In this document: piece by piece, positions 42,595-51,809 of the stretch | How positions within the stretch are numbered: the stretch's first letter is position 1 | Layout: every line of letters begins with the position of its first letter | Assembly: GCF_014268505.2 (NCBI RefSeq) | Contig: NZ_JABWQP020000017.1 | Span: 1-64,000 of the forward strand | DNA length: 64,000 nucleotides | Direction: 5' to 3' | Source: Pseudomonas khorasanensis | GTDB taxonomy: Bacteria > Pseudomonadota > Gammaproteobacteria > Pseudomonadales > Pseudomonadaceae | Made by a program: the position numbers and the translations under genes | Notes under the pieces: generated by a model | Told to the model about the DNA's origin: nothing | The model's database searches: none | What the model saw: only the letters and a program-made list of their open reading frames with translations

Positions 42595-44517
42595 ATGAGT
42601 ATCTTTAGCCACTTCCAACAACGCTTCGAATCCACACGCCAGGAGGAATTCTCCCTTCAGGAGTACCTGGAGCTGTGCAAAAAGGATCGCAGCGCCTATG
42701 TATCCGCCGCCGAGCGCCTGTTATTGGCGATCGGCGAACCGGAGCTGCTCGACACTTCGGCCAACTCGAGGCTGTCGCGCATCTTCTCCAACAAGGTGAT
42801 CCGCCGTTATCCGGCCTTTGAAGACTTCCACGGGATGGAAGAATGCATCGACCAGATCGTCTCGTATTTCCGCCACGCCGCCCAGGGCCTGGAAGAGAAG
42901 AAACAGATCCTCTATCTGCTCGGCCCCGTCGGTGGCGGTAAATCGTCCCTGGCCGAGAAGCTCAAACAACTGATGGAAAAAGTGCCCTTCTACGCCATCA
43001 AGGGCTCGCCGGTCTTCGAATCGCCGCTAGGTCTGTTCAACGCCACTGAAGATGGCGCAATCCTCGAGGAAGATTTCGGCATCCCCCGGCGCTACGTGAA
43101 CACCATCATGTCGCCGTGGGCGACCAAGCGCCTGGCCGAGTTCGGCGGCGACATCAGCCAGTTCCGCGTGGTCAAGCTGTACCCGTCGATCCTCAACCAG
43201 ATCGCAGTGGCCAAGACCGAACCCGGTGATGAGAACAACCAGGACATTTCCGCGCTGGTCGGCAAGGTCGACATACGCAAACTGGAGGAATTCCCACAGA
43301 ACGACGCCGACGCCTACAGCTACTCCGGTGCGCTGTGCCGGGCCAACCAGGGCCTGATGGAATTCGTCGAAATGTTCAAGGCGCCGATCAAGGTGCTGCA
43401 CCCGCTGCTGACCGCCACTCAGGAGGGCAACTACAACAGTACCGAAGGCCTGGGCGCGATTCCGTTCACCGGGATTCTGCTTGCTCACTCCAACGAATCG
43501 GAGTGGCACACCTTCCGCAACAACAAGAACAACGAGGCATTCATCGACCGGATCTACATCGTCAAGGTGCCGTACTGCCTGCGCGTCAGTGATGAAGTGA
43601 AGATCTACGACAAACTGCTCTTCAACAGCTCGCTCGCCAAGGCCCATTGCGCACCGGACACCTTGAAGATGCTCGCGCAGTTCACCGTGCTGTCGCGCCT
43701 CAAGGAGCCGGAAAACTCCAATATTTATTCGAAAATGCGTGTCTACGACGGCGAAAACCTCAAGGACACCGATCCGAAGGCCAAGTCGATTCAGGAATAC
43801 CGGGATTCGGCAGGCGTCGACGAAGGCATGAACGGTCTGTCGACCCGCTTCGCCTTCAAGATTCTGTCCAAGGTTTTCAACTTCGACCCGCATGAAATCG
43901 CCGCCAACCCGGTGCATTTGCTCTACGTACTGGAACAGCAGATCGAACAGGAACAGTTCCAGGCCGAGACCCGAGAGCGCTACCTGCGCTATCTGAAGGA
44001 ATACCTGGCACCGCGCTACATCGAATTCATCGGCAAGGAAATCCAGACCGCGTACCTGGAGTCCTACAGCGAATACGGCCAGAACATCTTCGACCGCTAC
44101 GTGCTGTACGCGGATTTCTGGATTCAGGATCAGGAGTATCGCGATCCGGAAACCGGCGAAATCCTCAACCGCGTGGCGCTGAACGAGGAACTGGAAAAAA
44201 TCGAAAAACCGGCCGGCATCAGCAATCCGAAAGACTTCCGTAACGAAATCGTCAACTTCGTGCTGCGCGCCCGAGCCAATAACAACGGCAAGAACCCGAC
44301 CTGGCTCAGCTACGAAAAACTGCGGGTGGTCATCGAGAAGAAAATGTTCTCCAACACCGAAGACCTGTTGCCTGTCATCAGCTTCAACGCCAAGGCCAGC
44401 AAAGAGGACCAACAGAAACACAACGACTTTGTCACACGCATGGTTGAACGTGGCTACACCGATAAACAGGTACGGCTTCTTTCCGAATGGTACCTGCGGG
44501 TCCGGAAGTCGCAGTGA
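42595..44517 (+). CDS. prkA: PrkA-family serine protein kinase
   Basis: AAA+/kinase fusion (YeaG in E. coli) of 640 residues. The start at 42595 gives MSIFSHFQQRFESTRQEEFS with a strong ribosome site; 37 upstream in-frame codons are rejected. Walker A is LLGPVGGGKSSLAEKL at about residues 108-123. A C-terminal kinase-like region follows. It is linked in E. coli to nitrogen starvation and stationary phase. It is the first gene of the conserved prkA-yeaH-spoVR cluster. Confidence 0.95.
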   Translation: MSIFSHFQQRFESTRQEEFSLQEYLELCKKDRSAYVSAAERLLLAIGEPELLDTSANSRLSRIFSNKVIRRYPAFEDFHGMEECIDQIVSYFRHAAQGLEEKKQILYLLGPVGGGKSSLAEKLKQLMEKVPFYAIKGSPVFESPLGLFNATEDGAILEEDFGIPRRYVNTIMSPWATKRLAEFGGDISQFRVVKLYPSILNQIAVAKTEPGDENNQDISALVGKVDIRKLEEFPQNDADAYSYSGALCRANQGLMEFVEMFKAPIKVLHPLLTATQEGNYNSTEGLGAIPFTGILLAHSNESEWHTFRNNKNNEAFIDRIYIVKVPYCLRVSDEVKIYDKLLFNSSLAKAHCAPDTLKMLAQFTVLSRLKEPENSNIYSKMRVYDGENLKDTDPKAKSIQEYRDSAGVDEGMNGLSTRFAFKILSKVFNFDPHEIAANPVHLLYVLEQQIEQEQFQAETRERYLRYLKEYLAPRYIEFIGKEIQTAYLESYSEYGQNIFDRYVLYADFWIQDQEYRDPETGEILNRVALNEELEKIEKPAGISNPKDFRNEIVNFVLRARANNNGKNPTWLSYEKLRVVIEKKMFSNTEDLLPVISFNAKASKEDQQKHNDFVTRMVERGYTDKQVRLLSEWYLRVRKSQ

Positions 44518-44520
44518 GGC

Positions 44521-44616
44521 AGCTGCAAGCTTCTAGCTTCAAGCTGCAAGAGAGCGTCAATCCGTAAATATTCGGGACCGCTTCTACTTGCAGCTTGCAG
44601 CTCAAAACTTGAAGCT
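44521..44616. repeat. AGCTGCAAGCTT-type inverted repeat
   Basis: AGCTGCAAGCTTCTAGCTTCAAGCTGCAAG (44521-44550; stated by its ends AGCTGCAAGC and AAGCTGCAAG) is matched imperfectly in inverted form at 44587-44616, with a 36-nt centre. It fills the prkA-yeaH gap. It belongs to the same family as the element at 4470-4528. Confidence 0.8.
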
Positions 44617-44631
44617 CCCCGGAGGGGCCTT

Positions 44632-45903
44632 ATGAGCTATGTGATCGACCGACGCCTCAATGGCAAGAACAAGAGCACGGTGAACCGTCAGCGCTTTCTG
44701 CGGCGATACCGTGACCACATCAAAAAGGCTGTCGAAGAGGCAGTCAGCCGGCGCTCCATTACCGATATGGAGCACGGTGAACAGATCAGCATTCCCGGTC
44801 GCGACATCGATGAACCGGTGCTTCACCATGGTCGCGGTGGCAAGCAGACCGTGGTTCATCCCGGCAACAAGGAATTCACTGCCGGTGAACACATCGCCCG
44901 CCCCCCGGGTGGCGGCGGTGGACGCGGCCCGGGCAAGGCCGGCAATTCCGGCGAGGGTATGGACGAGTTTGTCTTCCAGATCACGCAGGAGGAGTTTCTC
45001 GAGTTCATGTTCGAAGACCTCGAACTGCCGAATCTGGTCAAACGCAACCTGACCGGCACCGATACCTTTAAAACCGTACGCGCAGGCATCAGTAACGAGG
45101 GCAACCCGTCACGGATCAATATCATCCGCACGCTGCGCTCGGCGCACGCGCGTCGTATAGCCCTGTCCGGCAGCAGCCGGGCCAAACTGCGCGAAGCCAA
45201 GGAAGAACTGGCGCGGCTCAAGCGCGAAGAACCGGACAACTTCGGTGATATTCAGGAACTCGAAGCCGAAATCGAGAAACTCAGCGCGCGTATTCATCGC
45301 GTGCCTTTCCTCGATACCTTTGATTTGAAATACAACCTGCTGGTCAAACAGCCCAACCCCAGTTCCAAAGCGGTGATGTTTTGCCTCATGGACGTGTCCG
45401 GCTCGATGACCCAGGCAACCAAGGACATCGCCAAGCGCTTTTTCATCCTGTTGTACCTGTTCCTGAAACGGAACTACGACAAGATCGACGTGGTGTTCAT
45501 TCGTCACCACACCAGCGCACGGGAAGTGGATGAAGAGGAGTTTTTCTATTCACGGGAGACCGGCGGCACCATCGTTTCCAGCGCATTGAAATTGATGCAG
45601 GAAATCATGGCCGAGCGTTACCCGAGCAACGAATGGAATATCTATGCGGCGCAGGCGTCCGACGGCGACAACTGGAACGACGACTCGCCCATTTGCCGTG
45701 ACATTCTGATCAACCAGATCATGCCGTTTGTGCAGTATTACACGTACGTTGAGATCACCCCGCGCGAACATCAGGCCTTGTGGTACGAATACGAACGCAT
45801 CGCCGAAGCCTTCTCTGACACGTTTGCCCAACAGCAACTGGTCTCGGCCGGAGATATCTATCCGGTCTTCCGTGAACTCTTCCAGCGCAGGTTAGTGACA
45901 TGA
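44632..45903 (+). CDS. yeaH: YeaH/DUF444 protein
   Basis: Cytosolic DUF444 protein of 423 residues with a C-terminal von Willebrand A-like domain (MFCLMDVSGSMTQATKDIAK). A Gly-rich stretch near residues 92-105 (ARPPGGGGGRGPGKAG) precedes it. Its function is not settled; it co-occurs with PrkA and SpoVR and is co-regulated with them in other proteobacteria. It overlaps spoVR by 4 nt. Confidence 0.93.
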   Translation: MSYVIDRRLNGKNKSTVNRQRFLRRYRDHIKKAVEEAVSRRSITDMEHGEQISIPGRDIDEPVLHHGRGGKQTVVHPGNKEFTAGEHIARPPGGGGGRGPGKAGNSGEGMDEFVFQITQEEFLEFMFEDLELPNLVKRNLTGTDTFKTVRAGISNEGNPSRINIIRTLRSAHARRIALSGSSRAKLREAKEELARLKREEPDNFGDIQELEAEIEKLSARIHRVPFLDTFDLKYNLLVKQPNPSSKAVMFCLMDVSGSMTQATKDIAKRFFILLYLFLKRNYDKIDVVFIRHHTSAREVDEEEFFYSRETGGTIVSSALKLMQEIMAERYPSNEWNIYAAQASDGDNWNDDSPICRDILINQIMPFVQYYTYVEITPREHQALWYEYERIAEAFSDTFAQQQLVSAGDIYPVFRELFQRRLVT

Positions 45904-47462
45904 CCGCCAAAGAGCAGAAGCGCCAACCCATTTCCACCGGCTCCGAATGGACATTCGAGCTGATCCAGACCTACGACCGCGAGATCGCCCGTATCGCGGC
46001 CCGTTATGCGCTGGATACCTACCCTAACCAGATCGAAGTGATCACCGCCGAGCAGATGATGGATGCCTATGCGTCGGTGGGCATGCCGCTGGGTTACCAC
46101 CACTGGTCCTACGGCAAACACTTCCTCAGCACTGAGAAATCCTACAGTCGCGGGCAGATGGGGCTGGCCTACGAGATTGTGATCAACTCCGATCCCTGCA
46201 TCGCCTATCTGATGGAAGAAAACACCATCTGCATGCAGGCCCTGGTGGTGGCTCATGCCTGCTATGGCCATAACAGTTTCTTCAAGGGCAACTACCTGTT
46301 CCGCACGTGGACGGACGCCAGTTCGATCATTGATTACCTGGTGTTCGCCAAGCAGTACATCATGCAGTGCGAGGAGCGCCACGGCATCGATGCCGTGGAG
46401 GATCTGCTCGACTCCTGCCATGCCCTGATGAACTACGGCGTCGACCGTTACAAACGTCCCTATCCGATTTCCGCCGAGGAAGAGCGCCGGCGGCAGAAGG
46501 ATCGCGAAGAGCACCTGCAGAAGCAGATCAACGATCTGTGGCGCACCATTCCCAAAGGCGCGGACAAATACAGCGAAAAGGACAACGCGCGCTTCCCAGC
46601 CGAACCACAGGAAAACATCCTGTATTTCATCGAAAAGCACGCGCCACTGCTGGAGCCGTGGCAGCGCGAGATCGTGCGCATCGTGCGCAAGATTGCGCAG
46701 TACTTCTATCCGCAGCGCCAGACACAAGTGATGAACGAAGGCTGGGCGACGTTTTGGCATTACACGCTGATGAATGACCTGTATGACGAAGGCCTGGTTA
46801 CGGACGGCTTCATGATGGAGTTCCTGACGTCGCATACCAGCGTGGTTGTCCAACCGGGCTTCGACAGCCCTTACTACAGCGGCATCAACCCCTATGCACT
46901 GGGTTTCGCGATGTACCGAGATATTCGTCGCATCTGCGAAGAGCCTACCGACGAGGATCGCCACTGGTTCCCCGAACTTGCCGGCAGTGACTGGCTGTCG
47001 TCGATCAAGTTCGCCATGAGCAGCTTCAAGGATGAGAGTTTCATCCTGCAGTACCTGTCACCGAAGGTCATTCGTGATCTGAAGCTGTTCAGCATCCTTG
47101 ACGATGACCAGAAGGACGACCTGCTGGTACCGGCGATTCATGACGAGGTTGGCTACCGTATCATCCGCGAAACCCTGGCTGCGCAGTACAACCTCGGCAA
47201 TCGTGAGCCTAACGTGCAGATCTATAGCATCGATCGGCGCGGCGACCGTTCCCTGACCCTGCGTCACCAGCAGCACGACCGCAAGCCATTGGGCGACTCC
47301 ACGGACGAAGTACTCAAGCACCTGCACCGCTTGTGGGGCTTCGATATTCATCTGGAAACCCTGCAGGGCGACCAGATCATGAAAACCCATCACGTGCCGC
47401 CGCGCAGTGAACATGGCGAAGGGGATTACGGTCGGCTTGATCTTGCCGTCATTCATCTTTGA
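45900..47462 (+). CDS. spoVR: SpoVR-family protein
   Basis: Protein of 520 residues (YcgB in E. coli). Landmarks are HHWSYGKHFLSTEKSYSRGQ, a histidine-containing segment VVAHACYGHNSFFKGNY and MNEGWATFWHYTLMNDLY. The family is named for a Bacillus spore cortex gene but is widespread in non-sporulating bacteria, where its biochemical role is unknown. It is the third gene of the prkA-yeaH-spoVR operon. Confidence 0.94.
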   Translation: MTAKEQKRQPISTGSEWTFELIQTYDREIARIAARYALDTYPNQIEVITAEQMMDAYASVGMPLGYHHWSYGKHFLSTEKSYSRGQMGLAYEIVINSDPCIAYLMEENTICMQALVVAHACYGHNSFFKGNYLFRTWTDASSIIDYLVFAKQYIMQCEERHGIDAVEDLLDSCHALMNYGVDRYKRPYPISAEEERRRQKDREEHLQKQINDLWRTIPKGADKYSEKDNARFPAEPQENILYFIEKHAPLLEPWQREIVRIVRKIAQYFYPQRQTQVMNEGWATFWHYTLMNDLYDEGLVTDGFMMEFLTSHTSVVVQPGFDSPYYSGINPYALGFAMYRDIRRICEEPTDEDRHWFPELAGSDWLSSIKFAMSSFKDESFILQYLSPKVIRDLKLFSILDDDQKDDLLVPAIHDEVGYRIIRETLAAQYNLGNREPNVQIYSIDRRGDRSLTLRHQQHDRKPLGDSTDEVLKHLHRLWGFDIHLETLQGDQIMKTHHVPPRSEHGEGDYGRLDLAVIHL

Positions 47463-47525
47463 CCCGGTTTCCACCTCCGAAAGTCTGACGCAAGGGTTAT
47501 CCTGTCGGACTGACGGAGGTTTTTT

Positions 47526-48749
47526 ATGCAGGTTTACAAAGTTGGCGGCGCAGTACGTGATCGCCTGTTGGGGTTACCGGTCACGGACATCGACCGGGTC
47601 GTGGTCGGCGCGACCACCGAAGAAATGCTCGCCAAGGGGTTCCGGCCAGTAGGCGCGGATTTCCCGGTGTTTCTCCACCCGCGCACCGGGGAGGAATACG
47701 CCCTCGCGCGCACTGAACGCAAAAGTGGGCGCGGTTACGGCGGCTTCACGTTTTACGCAAGTCCCGAAGTCACGCTGGAAGAAGACCTGATTCGTCGCGA
47801 CCTTACGATCAATGCCATGGCGGAGGACGATCAGCTCAATCTGACCGATCCGTACCATGGCCAACGTGATCTTGAAGCGCGAATCCTGCGCCACGTTTCC
47901 CCGGCCTTCGCCGAAGATCCCCTCCGAGTGTTGCGTGTTGCCCGCTTTGCGGCCCGATATGCCGGACTGGGGTTTACCGTTGCGCCAGAAACACTCGACC
48001 TGATGCGTCAGCTCAGCGAATCCGGCGAACTGCAAGCGCTGACCGCCGAACGCAGCTGGAAGGAAATCTCCCGCGCACTGATGGAAGATCAGCCTCAGGT
48101 GTTCATCGAAGTGTTGCGAGAATGTGACGCCCTCAAGGTATTGATGCCGGAAGTCGACGCCTTGTTCGGCGTGCCGCAGCCGGAGACTCATCACCCGGAA
48201 ATCGACACGGGCCTGCACACCTTGAGCGTGCTTGCGCAATCAGCCCTGCACAAGCAGCCACTGACGGTGCGCTGGGCCTGCCTTCTGCACGACTTGGGCA
48301 AAGGCCTGACGCCGCAAGAGGAGTGGCCGCAACACATCGCCCACGAACATACCGGCCTTAAGCTGATCAAAGCGGTCAACGAGCGCTTCAAAGTTCCCAG
48401 GGATTGCCAGGAACTGGCAATGCTGGTCGGGCAATATCACACCCATGGGCACAGAGCCCTCGAGCTGAAGGCTTCCACGCTACTGGAGTTACTGCAGAGC
48501 TTCGATATTTACCGTCGGCCGCAGCGTTTCGAGGAGTTTATCGCTGCGTGCGAGATGGATGCGCGTGGCCGCAAGGGTCTGGAGCAGCGCAGTTATCCAC
48601 AGGCCGATTATTTGCGCGGTGCCGCAACCGCAGCACGCAGCGTCGCGGTGCAGCCGTTACTGGAAAAGGGATTCAAGGGGCCGGCACTGGGCGAAGCACT
48701 TCAGCGTGAGCGGCTCAAAGCGTTGAAGATCTATAAAGACAACGCTTGA
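47526..48749 (+). CDS. cca: Multifunctional CCA-adding tRNA nucleotidyltransferase
   Basis: Adds or repairs the CCA end of tRNAs. It has 407 residues. The N-terminal nucleotidyltransferase carries YKVGGAVRDRLLGLPVTDID, and the arginine-rich RRDLTINAMAED is present. A C-terminal HD domain (WACLLHDLGKGLTP; MLVGQYHTHGH) makes it the bacterial multifunctional type with phosphohydrolase activity. It converges on folK; the IR at 48758-48836 lies between them. Confidence 0.96.
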   Translation: MQVYKVGGAVRDRLLGLPVTDIDRVVVGATTEEMLAKGFRPVGADFPVFLHPRTGEEYALARTERKSGRGYGGFTFYASPEVTLEEDLIRRDLTINAMAEDDQLNLTDPYHGQRDLEARILRHVSPAFAEDPLRVLRVARFAARYAGLGFTVAPETLDLMRQLSESGELQALTAERSWKEISRALMEDQPQVFIEVLRECDALKVLMPEVDALFGVPQPETHHPEIDTGLHTLSVLAQSALHKQPLTVRWACLLHDLGKGLTPQEEWPQHIAHEHTGLKLIKAVNERFKVPRDCQELAMLVGQYHTHGHRALELKASTLLELLQSFDIYRRPQRFEEFIAACEMDARGRKGLEQRSYPQADYLRGAATAARSVAVQPLLEKGFKGPALGEALQRERLKALKIYKDNA

Positions 48750-48757
48750 AGGAAGAT

Positions 48758-48836
48758 CAAAAGATCGCAGCCTTCGGCAGCTTCTAGAGAGGAATTCGCG
48801 TTTCCCTGTAGGGCTGCCGAAGGCTGCGATCTTTTG
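48758..48836. repeat. GATCGCAGCCTTCGGCAGC inverted repeat
   Basis: Perfect 24-nt inverted arms, starting CAAAAGATCGCAGCC (48758-48781) and ending GGCTGCGATCTTTTG (48813-48836), with a 31-nt spacer. It ends 2 nt before the folK stop and begins 8 nt after the cca stop, so it can terminate both convergent genes. It is a REPIN of a family different from the GTGGGAGCG type. Confidence 0.9.
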
Positions 48837-48838
48837 CT

Positions 48839-49354
48839 TTAAAGATTCGACGGAGTCAGTTGCTGCCCATTCCATTCGAATGAAACCGGCGCCAGCACCT
48901 GTTCAATCTGCGCTTCGGCCCACAACGTTGCGAAACTCTTTCCTACGCCTGGATGCACCCGCTCGGGGGCGATCAGCGAAAGCGGCCAGAGTACAAAAGC
49001 GTTTTTTAGAATTTCTGCTCGCGGCAATATCAAACCGTCGAAGTTACCGACCAGATCGCCGTACAGCAGCACGTCGATATCCAGCGGCAGGCCTTTGCGA
49101 TCCGGGGCATAACGGCCGTTATCCGCTTCGATGAATTTCAGCCGCCGATCCAGCTCCATCAACGGCAAATCGGTATAAGCCGAGACCACGAAGTTGAAGA
49201 ACGGCCCGCTCTTGATGCCCACCGGCTGGCTTTCAAACACCGCCGAACAGCGGACGTCCACCAAAAAACCGGCCAGCGCATCGAGGCCAGCACGCAAGTG
49301 GGTTTCGCGCTCGATATTGCTACCGAGCCCGAGATAGACCTGAGTCAGCGACAT
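48839..49354 (-). CDS. folK: 2-amino-4-hydroxy-6-hydroxymethyldihydropteridine pyrophosphokinase
   Basis: Folate synthesis enzyme (HPPK) of 171 residues. Conserved are YLGLGSNIERETHL, FNFVVSAYTDLP and the HPPK signature region RKGLPLDIDVLLYGD. Its start lies 10 nt inside the upstream folB gene, so folB-folK are translationally linked. Confidence 0.95.
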   Translation of the reverse strand: MSLTQVYLGLGSNIERETHLRAGLDALAGFLVDVRCSAVFESQPVGIKSGPFFNFVVSAYTDLPLMELDRRLKFIEADNGRYAPDRKGLPLDIDVLLYGDLVGNFDGLILPRAEILKNAFVLWPLSLIAPERVHPGVGKSFATLWAEAQIEQVLAPVSFEWNGQQLTPSNL

Positions 49355-49701
49355 CCGCGCTCGATCTCCACACCCACGCCGCCCTTGGCCGCCGGCACAG
49401 CGCCTGGCTTGGTCAGCTTCAGCCGCACCCAGGTGATCTTGAATTCGGTCATGAGCACTTCAACCAGCCGCTCGGCGAAGGTCTCGACCAGTTGAAACTG
49501 CGCCTGCTCGGCAAAGGCCTGAATGCGCGTGGAAACGCTGGCGTAGTCGAGTGCCAAAGCCAGGTCATCACCTGCGGCGGCCGGGCGGTTGTCCCAGGCG
49601 AAGCTCAAATCAAGGCGCAGACATTGACGGATGCCGCGCTCCCAGTCGTAGGCACCAATCACGGTATCGACTTCCAGGCCCTCGATAAACACTCTGTCCA
49701 A
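49345..49701 (-). CDS. folB: Dihydroneopterin aldolase
   Basis: Produces 6-hydroxymethyl-dihydropterin for FolK. It has 118 residues from a TTG start at 49701 (DRVFIEGLEVDTVIGAYDWE after the initiator), with GGAG about 10 nt upstream. The eight-codon upstream extension to 49725 is less likely. Conserved DYASVSTRI and LVETFAERL are present. It is divergent from plsY. Confidence 0.93.
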   Translation of the reverse strand: MDRVFIEGLEVDTVIGAYDWERGIRQCLRLDLSFAWDNRPAAAGDDLALALDYASVSTRIQAFAEQAQFQLVETFAERLVEVLMTEFKITWVRLKLTKPGAVPAAKGGVGVEIERGCR

Positions 49702-49775
49702 GCACTTTTCTCCGCTGCACGACAAGGGCGCAATGCGCCGTTAGAATCAGGGCGTCCTCGCCCGGAATAGTTAGC

Positions 49776-50345
49776 ATGTTTTGGTTACTGGCGATTCTCG
49801 CCTACCTGCTCGGCTCGCTGTCCTTCGCCATTTTGCTCAGCCGCCTGACCGGAAACCCGGACCCGCGAATGAGTGGCTCGGGCAATGCCGGCGCCACCAA
49901 CATGCTGCGTCTGGTCGGTCGCAAACTGGCGATCCTGACCCTGGTGGGTGATCTACTCAAAGGCTTGCTGCCAGTACTGATTGCCTCGGCAGCAGGCCTC
50001 TCGCTGCAGGATCAGGCCTGGATCGGCGTTTGCGCCGTGATCGGTCACCTGTTCCCACTGTATTTTCGCTTCCGCGGCGGCAAAGGTGTCGCCACCGCTG
50101 CCGGCATGCTGGTGGGCCTGTATCCACCCGCCGCGTTGCTGGCAGTGTGCGCCTGGCTGCTGACGTTCTACCTGACCCGCACCAGCTCGCTGGCGGCGCT
50201 GATTGCCACGCCGCTGACCCTGCCGTTGCTGGCCTGGCAGGAGCCGAAAGCCTTGCTGCCCATGAGCGCGTTGACCCTGCTGATTGTCTGGCGTCATCGC
50301 GGCAATCTACGCGACCTGTTTGCCGGGCGCGAACGGCATTTTTAA
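49776..50345 (+). CDS. plsY: Acyl-phosphate:glycerol-3-phosphate acyltransferase
   Basis: Membrane acyltransferase that starts phospholipid synthesis from acyl-phosphate. It has 189 residues with five hydrophobic segments. The PlsY motifs SGNAGATNMLRLVG, GHLFPLYFRFRGGKGVATAA and a third in the C-terminal half are seen. The C-terminal tail is basic (WRHRGNLRDLFAGRERHF). It converges on tsaD. Confidence 0.95.
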   Translation: MFWLLAILAYLLGSLSFAILLSRLTGNPDPRMSGSGNAGATNMLRLVGRKLAILTLVGDLLKGLLPVLIASAAGLSLQDQAWIGVCAVIGHLFPLYFRFRGGKGVATAAGMLVGLYPPAALLAVCAWLLTFYLTRTSSLAALIATPLTLPLLAWQEPKALLPMSALTLLIVWRHRGNLRDLFAGRERHF

Positions 50346-50368
50346 ATACCGTCCGGTCAAGCGGCTCC

Positions 50369-51394
50369 TCACAACGCCGACAACTGCTCCATCGGCCATC
50401 GCGCCTGAACCGTAATCGCCAGACTTTCCTGCTGACCGGCCTTCAAGCGCTGGCAACCGGCAAACGCGATCATTGCGCCGTTGTCGGTGCAGAACTCGGG
50501 ACGCGCATAGAACACATCGCCTTTCATGTCGCCGAGCATCTTCTCCAGCGAAACCCGCAACGCCTTGTTGGCGCTGACGCCGCCGGCAATCACCAGACGC
50601 TTCATGCCCGCCTGTTTCAGGGCGCGCTTGCACTTGATGGTCAAAGTCTCCACCACGGCCTGCTGGAATGCCAGCGCGATGTCGCAACGGGCTTGTTCAC
50701 CGTCGTCCCCGGCGCTGACGCATTGCTGCCAGGTGTTGAGGGCGAAGGTTTTCAGGCCGCTGAAGCTGAAGTCCAGCCCTGGGCGATCACACATCGGGCG
50801 CGGAAAAGTGAAGCGTCCTGCGACACCCTTCTCGGCCAGTTTGGCGATCTCCGGCCCGCCGGGATAATTGAGGCCCATCATCTTCGCGGTCTTGTCGAAG
50901 GCTTCGCCGGCCGCATCGTCGAGTGTTTCGCCGAGCAGGCTGTATTGGCCGATGCCATCCACCTGGACCAACTGTGTATGACCGCCTGAAACCAACAAAG
51001 CGACGAACGGGAATTCTGGTGGTTTCGGCTCCAGCATCGGTGCGAGCAGGTGGCCTTCCATGTGATGCACGCCGAGCGCCGGAATGCCCCAGGCAAACGC
51101 CAGCGCCTGAGCGCAGGATGCACCGACCAACAGCGCGCCGACCAGGCCAGGGCCTGCGGTGTAGGCAATCGAATCGATCTCGGTCGGCACACAGTCGGCC
51201 TCGGCCAACACCTGACGAATCAAGGGCAGCATGCGTTTGACGTGGTCACGCGAGGCCAGCTCCGGCACCACACCGCCATAGGCGCGGTGCAGGTCGATCT
51301 GACTGAACAGCGCGTCGGCCAGCAGACCGCGCTCACTGTCATATAATGCGACGCCGGTTTCGTCGCAGGAGGTTTCTAATCCCAGTACTAGCAT
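50369..51394 (-). CDS. tsaD: tRNA threonylcarbamoyladenosine transferase TsaD
   Basis: Catalytic subunit for t6A37 modification of ANN-decoding tRNAs. It has 341 residues. The metal-binding HHMEGHLLAPM, ASKHA-fold motif MLVLGLETSCDETGVALYDS and GGVSANKALRVSL are intact. It is divergent from rpsU, in the conserved tsaD/rpsU-dnaG-rpoD neighbourhood. Confidence 0.97.
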   Translation of the reverse strand: MLVLGLETSCDETGVALYDSERGLLADALFSQIDLHRAYGGVVPELASRDHVKRMLPLIRQVLAEADCVPTEIDSIAYTAGPGLVGALLVGASCAQALAFAWGIPALGVHHMEGHLLAPMLEPKPPEFPFVALLVSGGHTQLVQVDGIGQYSLLGETLDDAAGEAFDKTAKMMGLNYPGGPEIAKLAEKGVAGRFTFPRPMCDRPGLDFSFSGLKTFALNTWQQCVSAGDDGEQARCDIALAFQQAVVETLTIKCKRALKQAGMKRLVIAGGVSANKALRVSLEKMLGDMKGDVFYARPEFCTDNGAMIAFAGCQRLKAGQQESLAITVQARWPMEQLSAL

Positions 51395-51593
51395 GGGTTT
51401 GCGCCTTGTTTAGGCTGAATTCGAAGGCGCGCATAATAGTCCCCGCGTGATGCCCCGACCAGCGGTTTTCGATCAGAGGCTTTGCATTCCGAGCGATGAG
51501 GGGTTAACATCCGCAACCCTTAAAAACCGACGTCTTCAAGTGCTCTTTTGCCGCGAGGATGTTGACCCCGGTAATGAATGAAGGTAGCTCTGG
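51395..51593. promoter_or_regulatory. Divergent tsaD/rpsU promoter interval
   Basis: 199 bp. A CATAAT hexamer at 51432-51437 is a candidate rightward -10 for rpsU. The best upstream match, TTGTTT (51406-51411), is spaced 20 nt, so it is a weak pair. Confidence 0.35.
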
Positions 51594-51809
51594 ATGCCAG
51601 CCGTCAAAGTAAAAGAGAACGAACCCTTCGACGTAGCTCTGCGTCGTTTCAAGCGCTCCTGCGAAAAAGCCGGTGTACTGGCTGAAGTTCGTAGCCGCGA
51701 ATTTTACGAGAAGCCAACTTCTGAGCGTAAGCGCAAGGCAGCAGCTGCTGTTAAGCGTCACGCCAAGAAAGTTCAGCGCGAACAGCGCCGCGCCGTTCGT
51801 CTGTACTAA
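51594..51809 (+). CDS. rpsU: Ribosomal protein bS21
   Basis: Small-subunit protein of 71 residues needed for mRNA initiation. It starts [20 protein letters not shown] and ends in a basic tail ([13 protein letters not shown]). First gene of the macromolecular synthesis operon rpsU-dnaG-rpoD. Confidence 0.98.
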
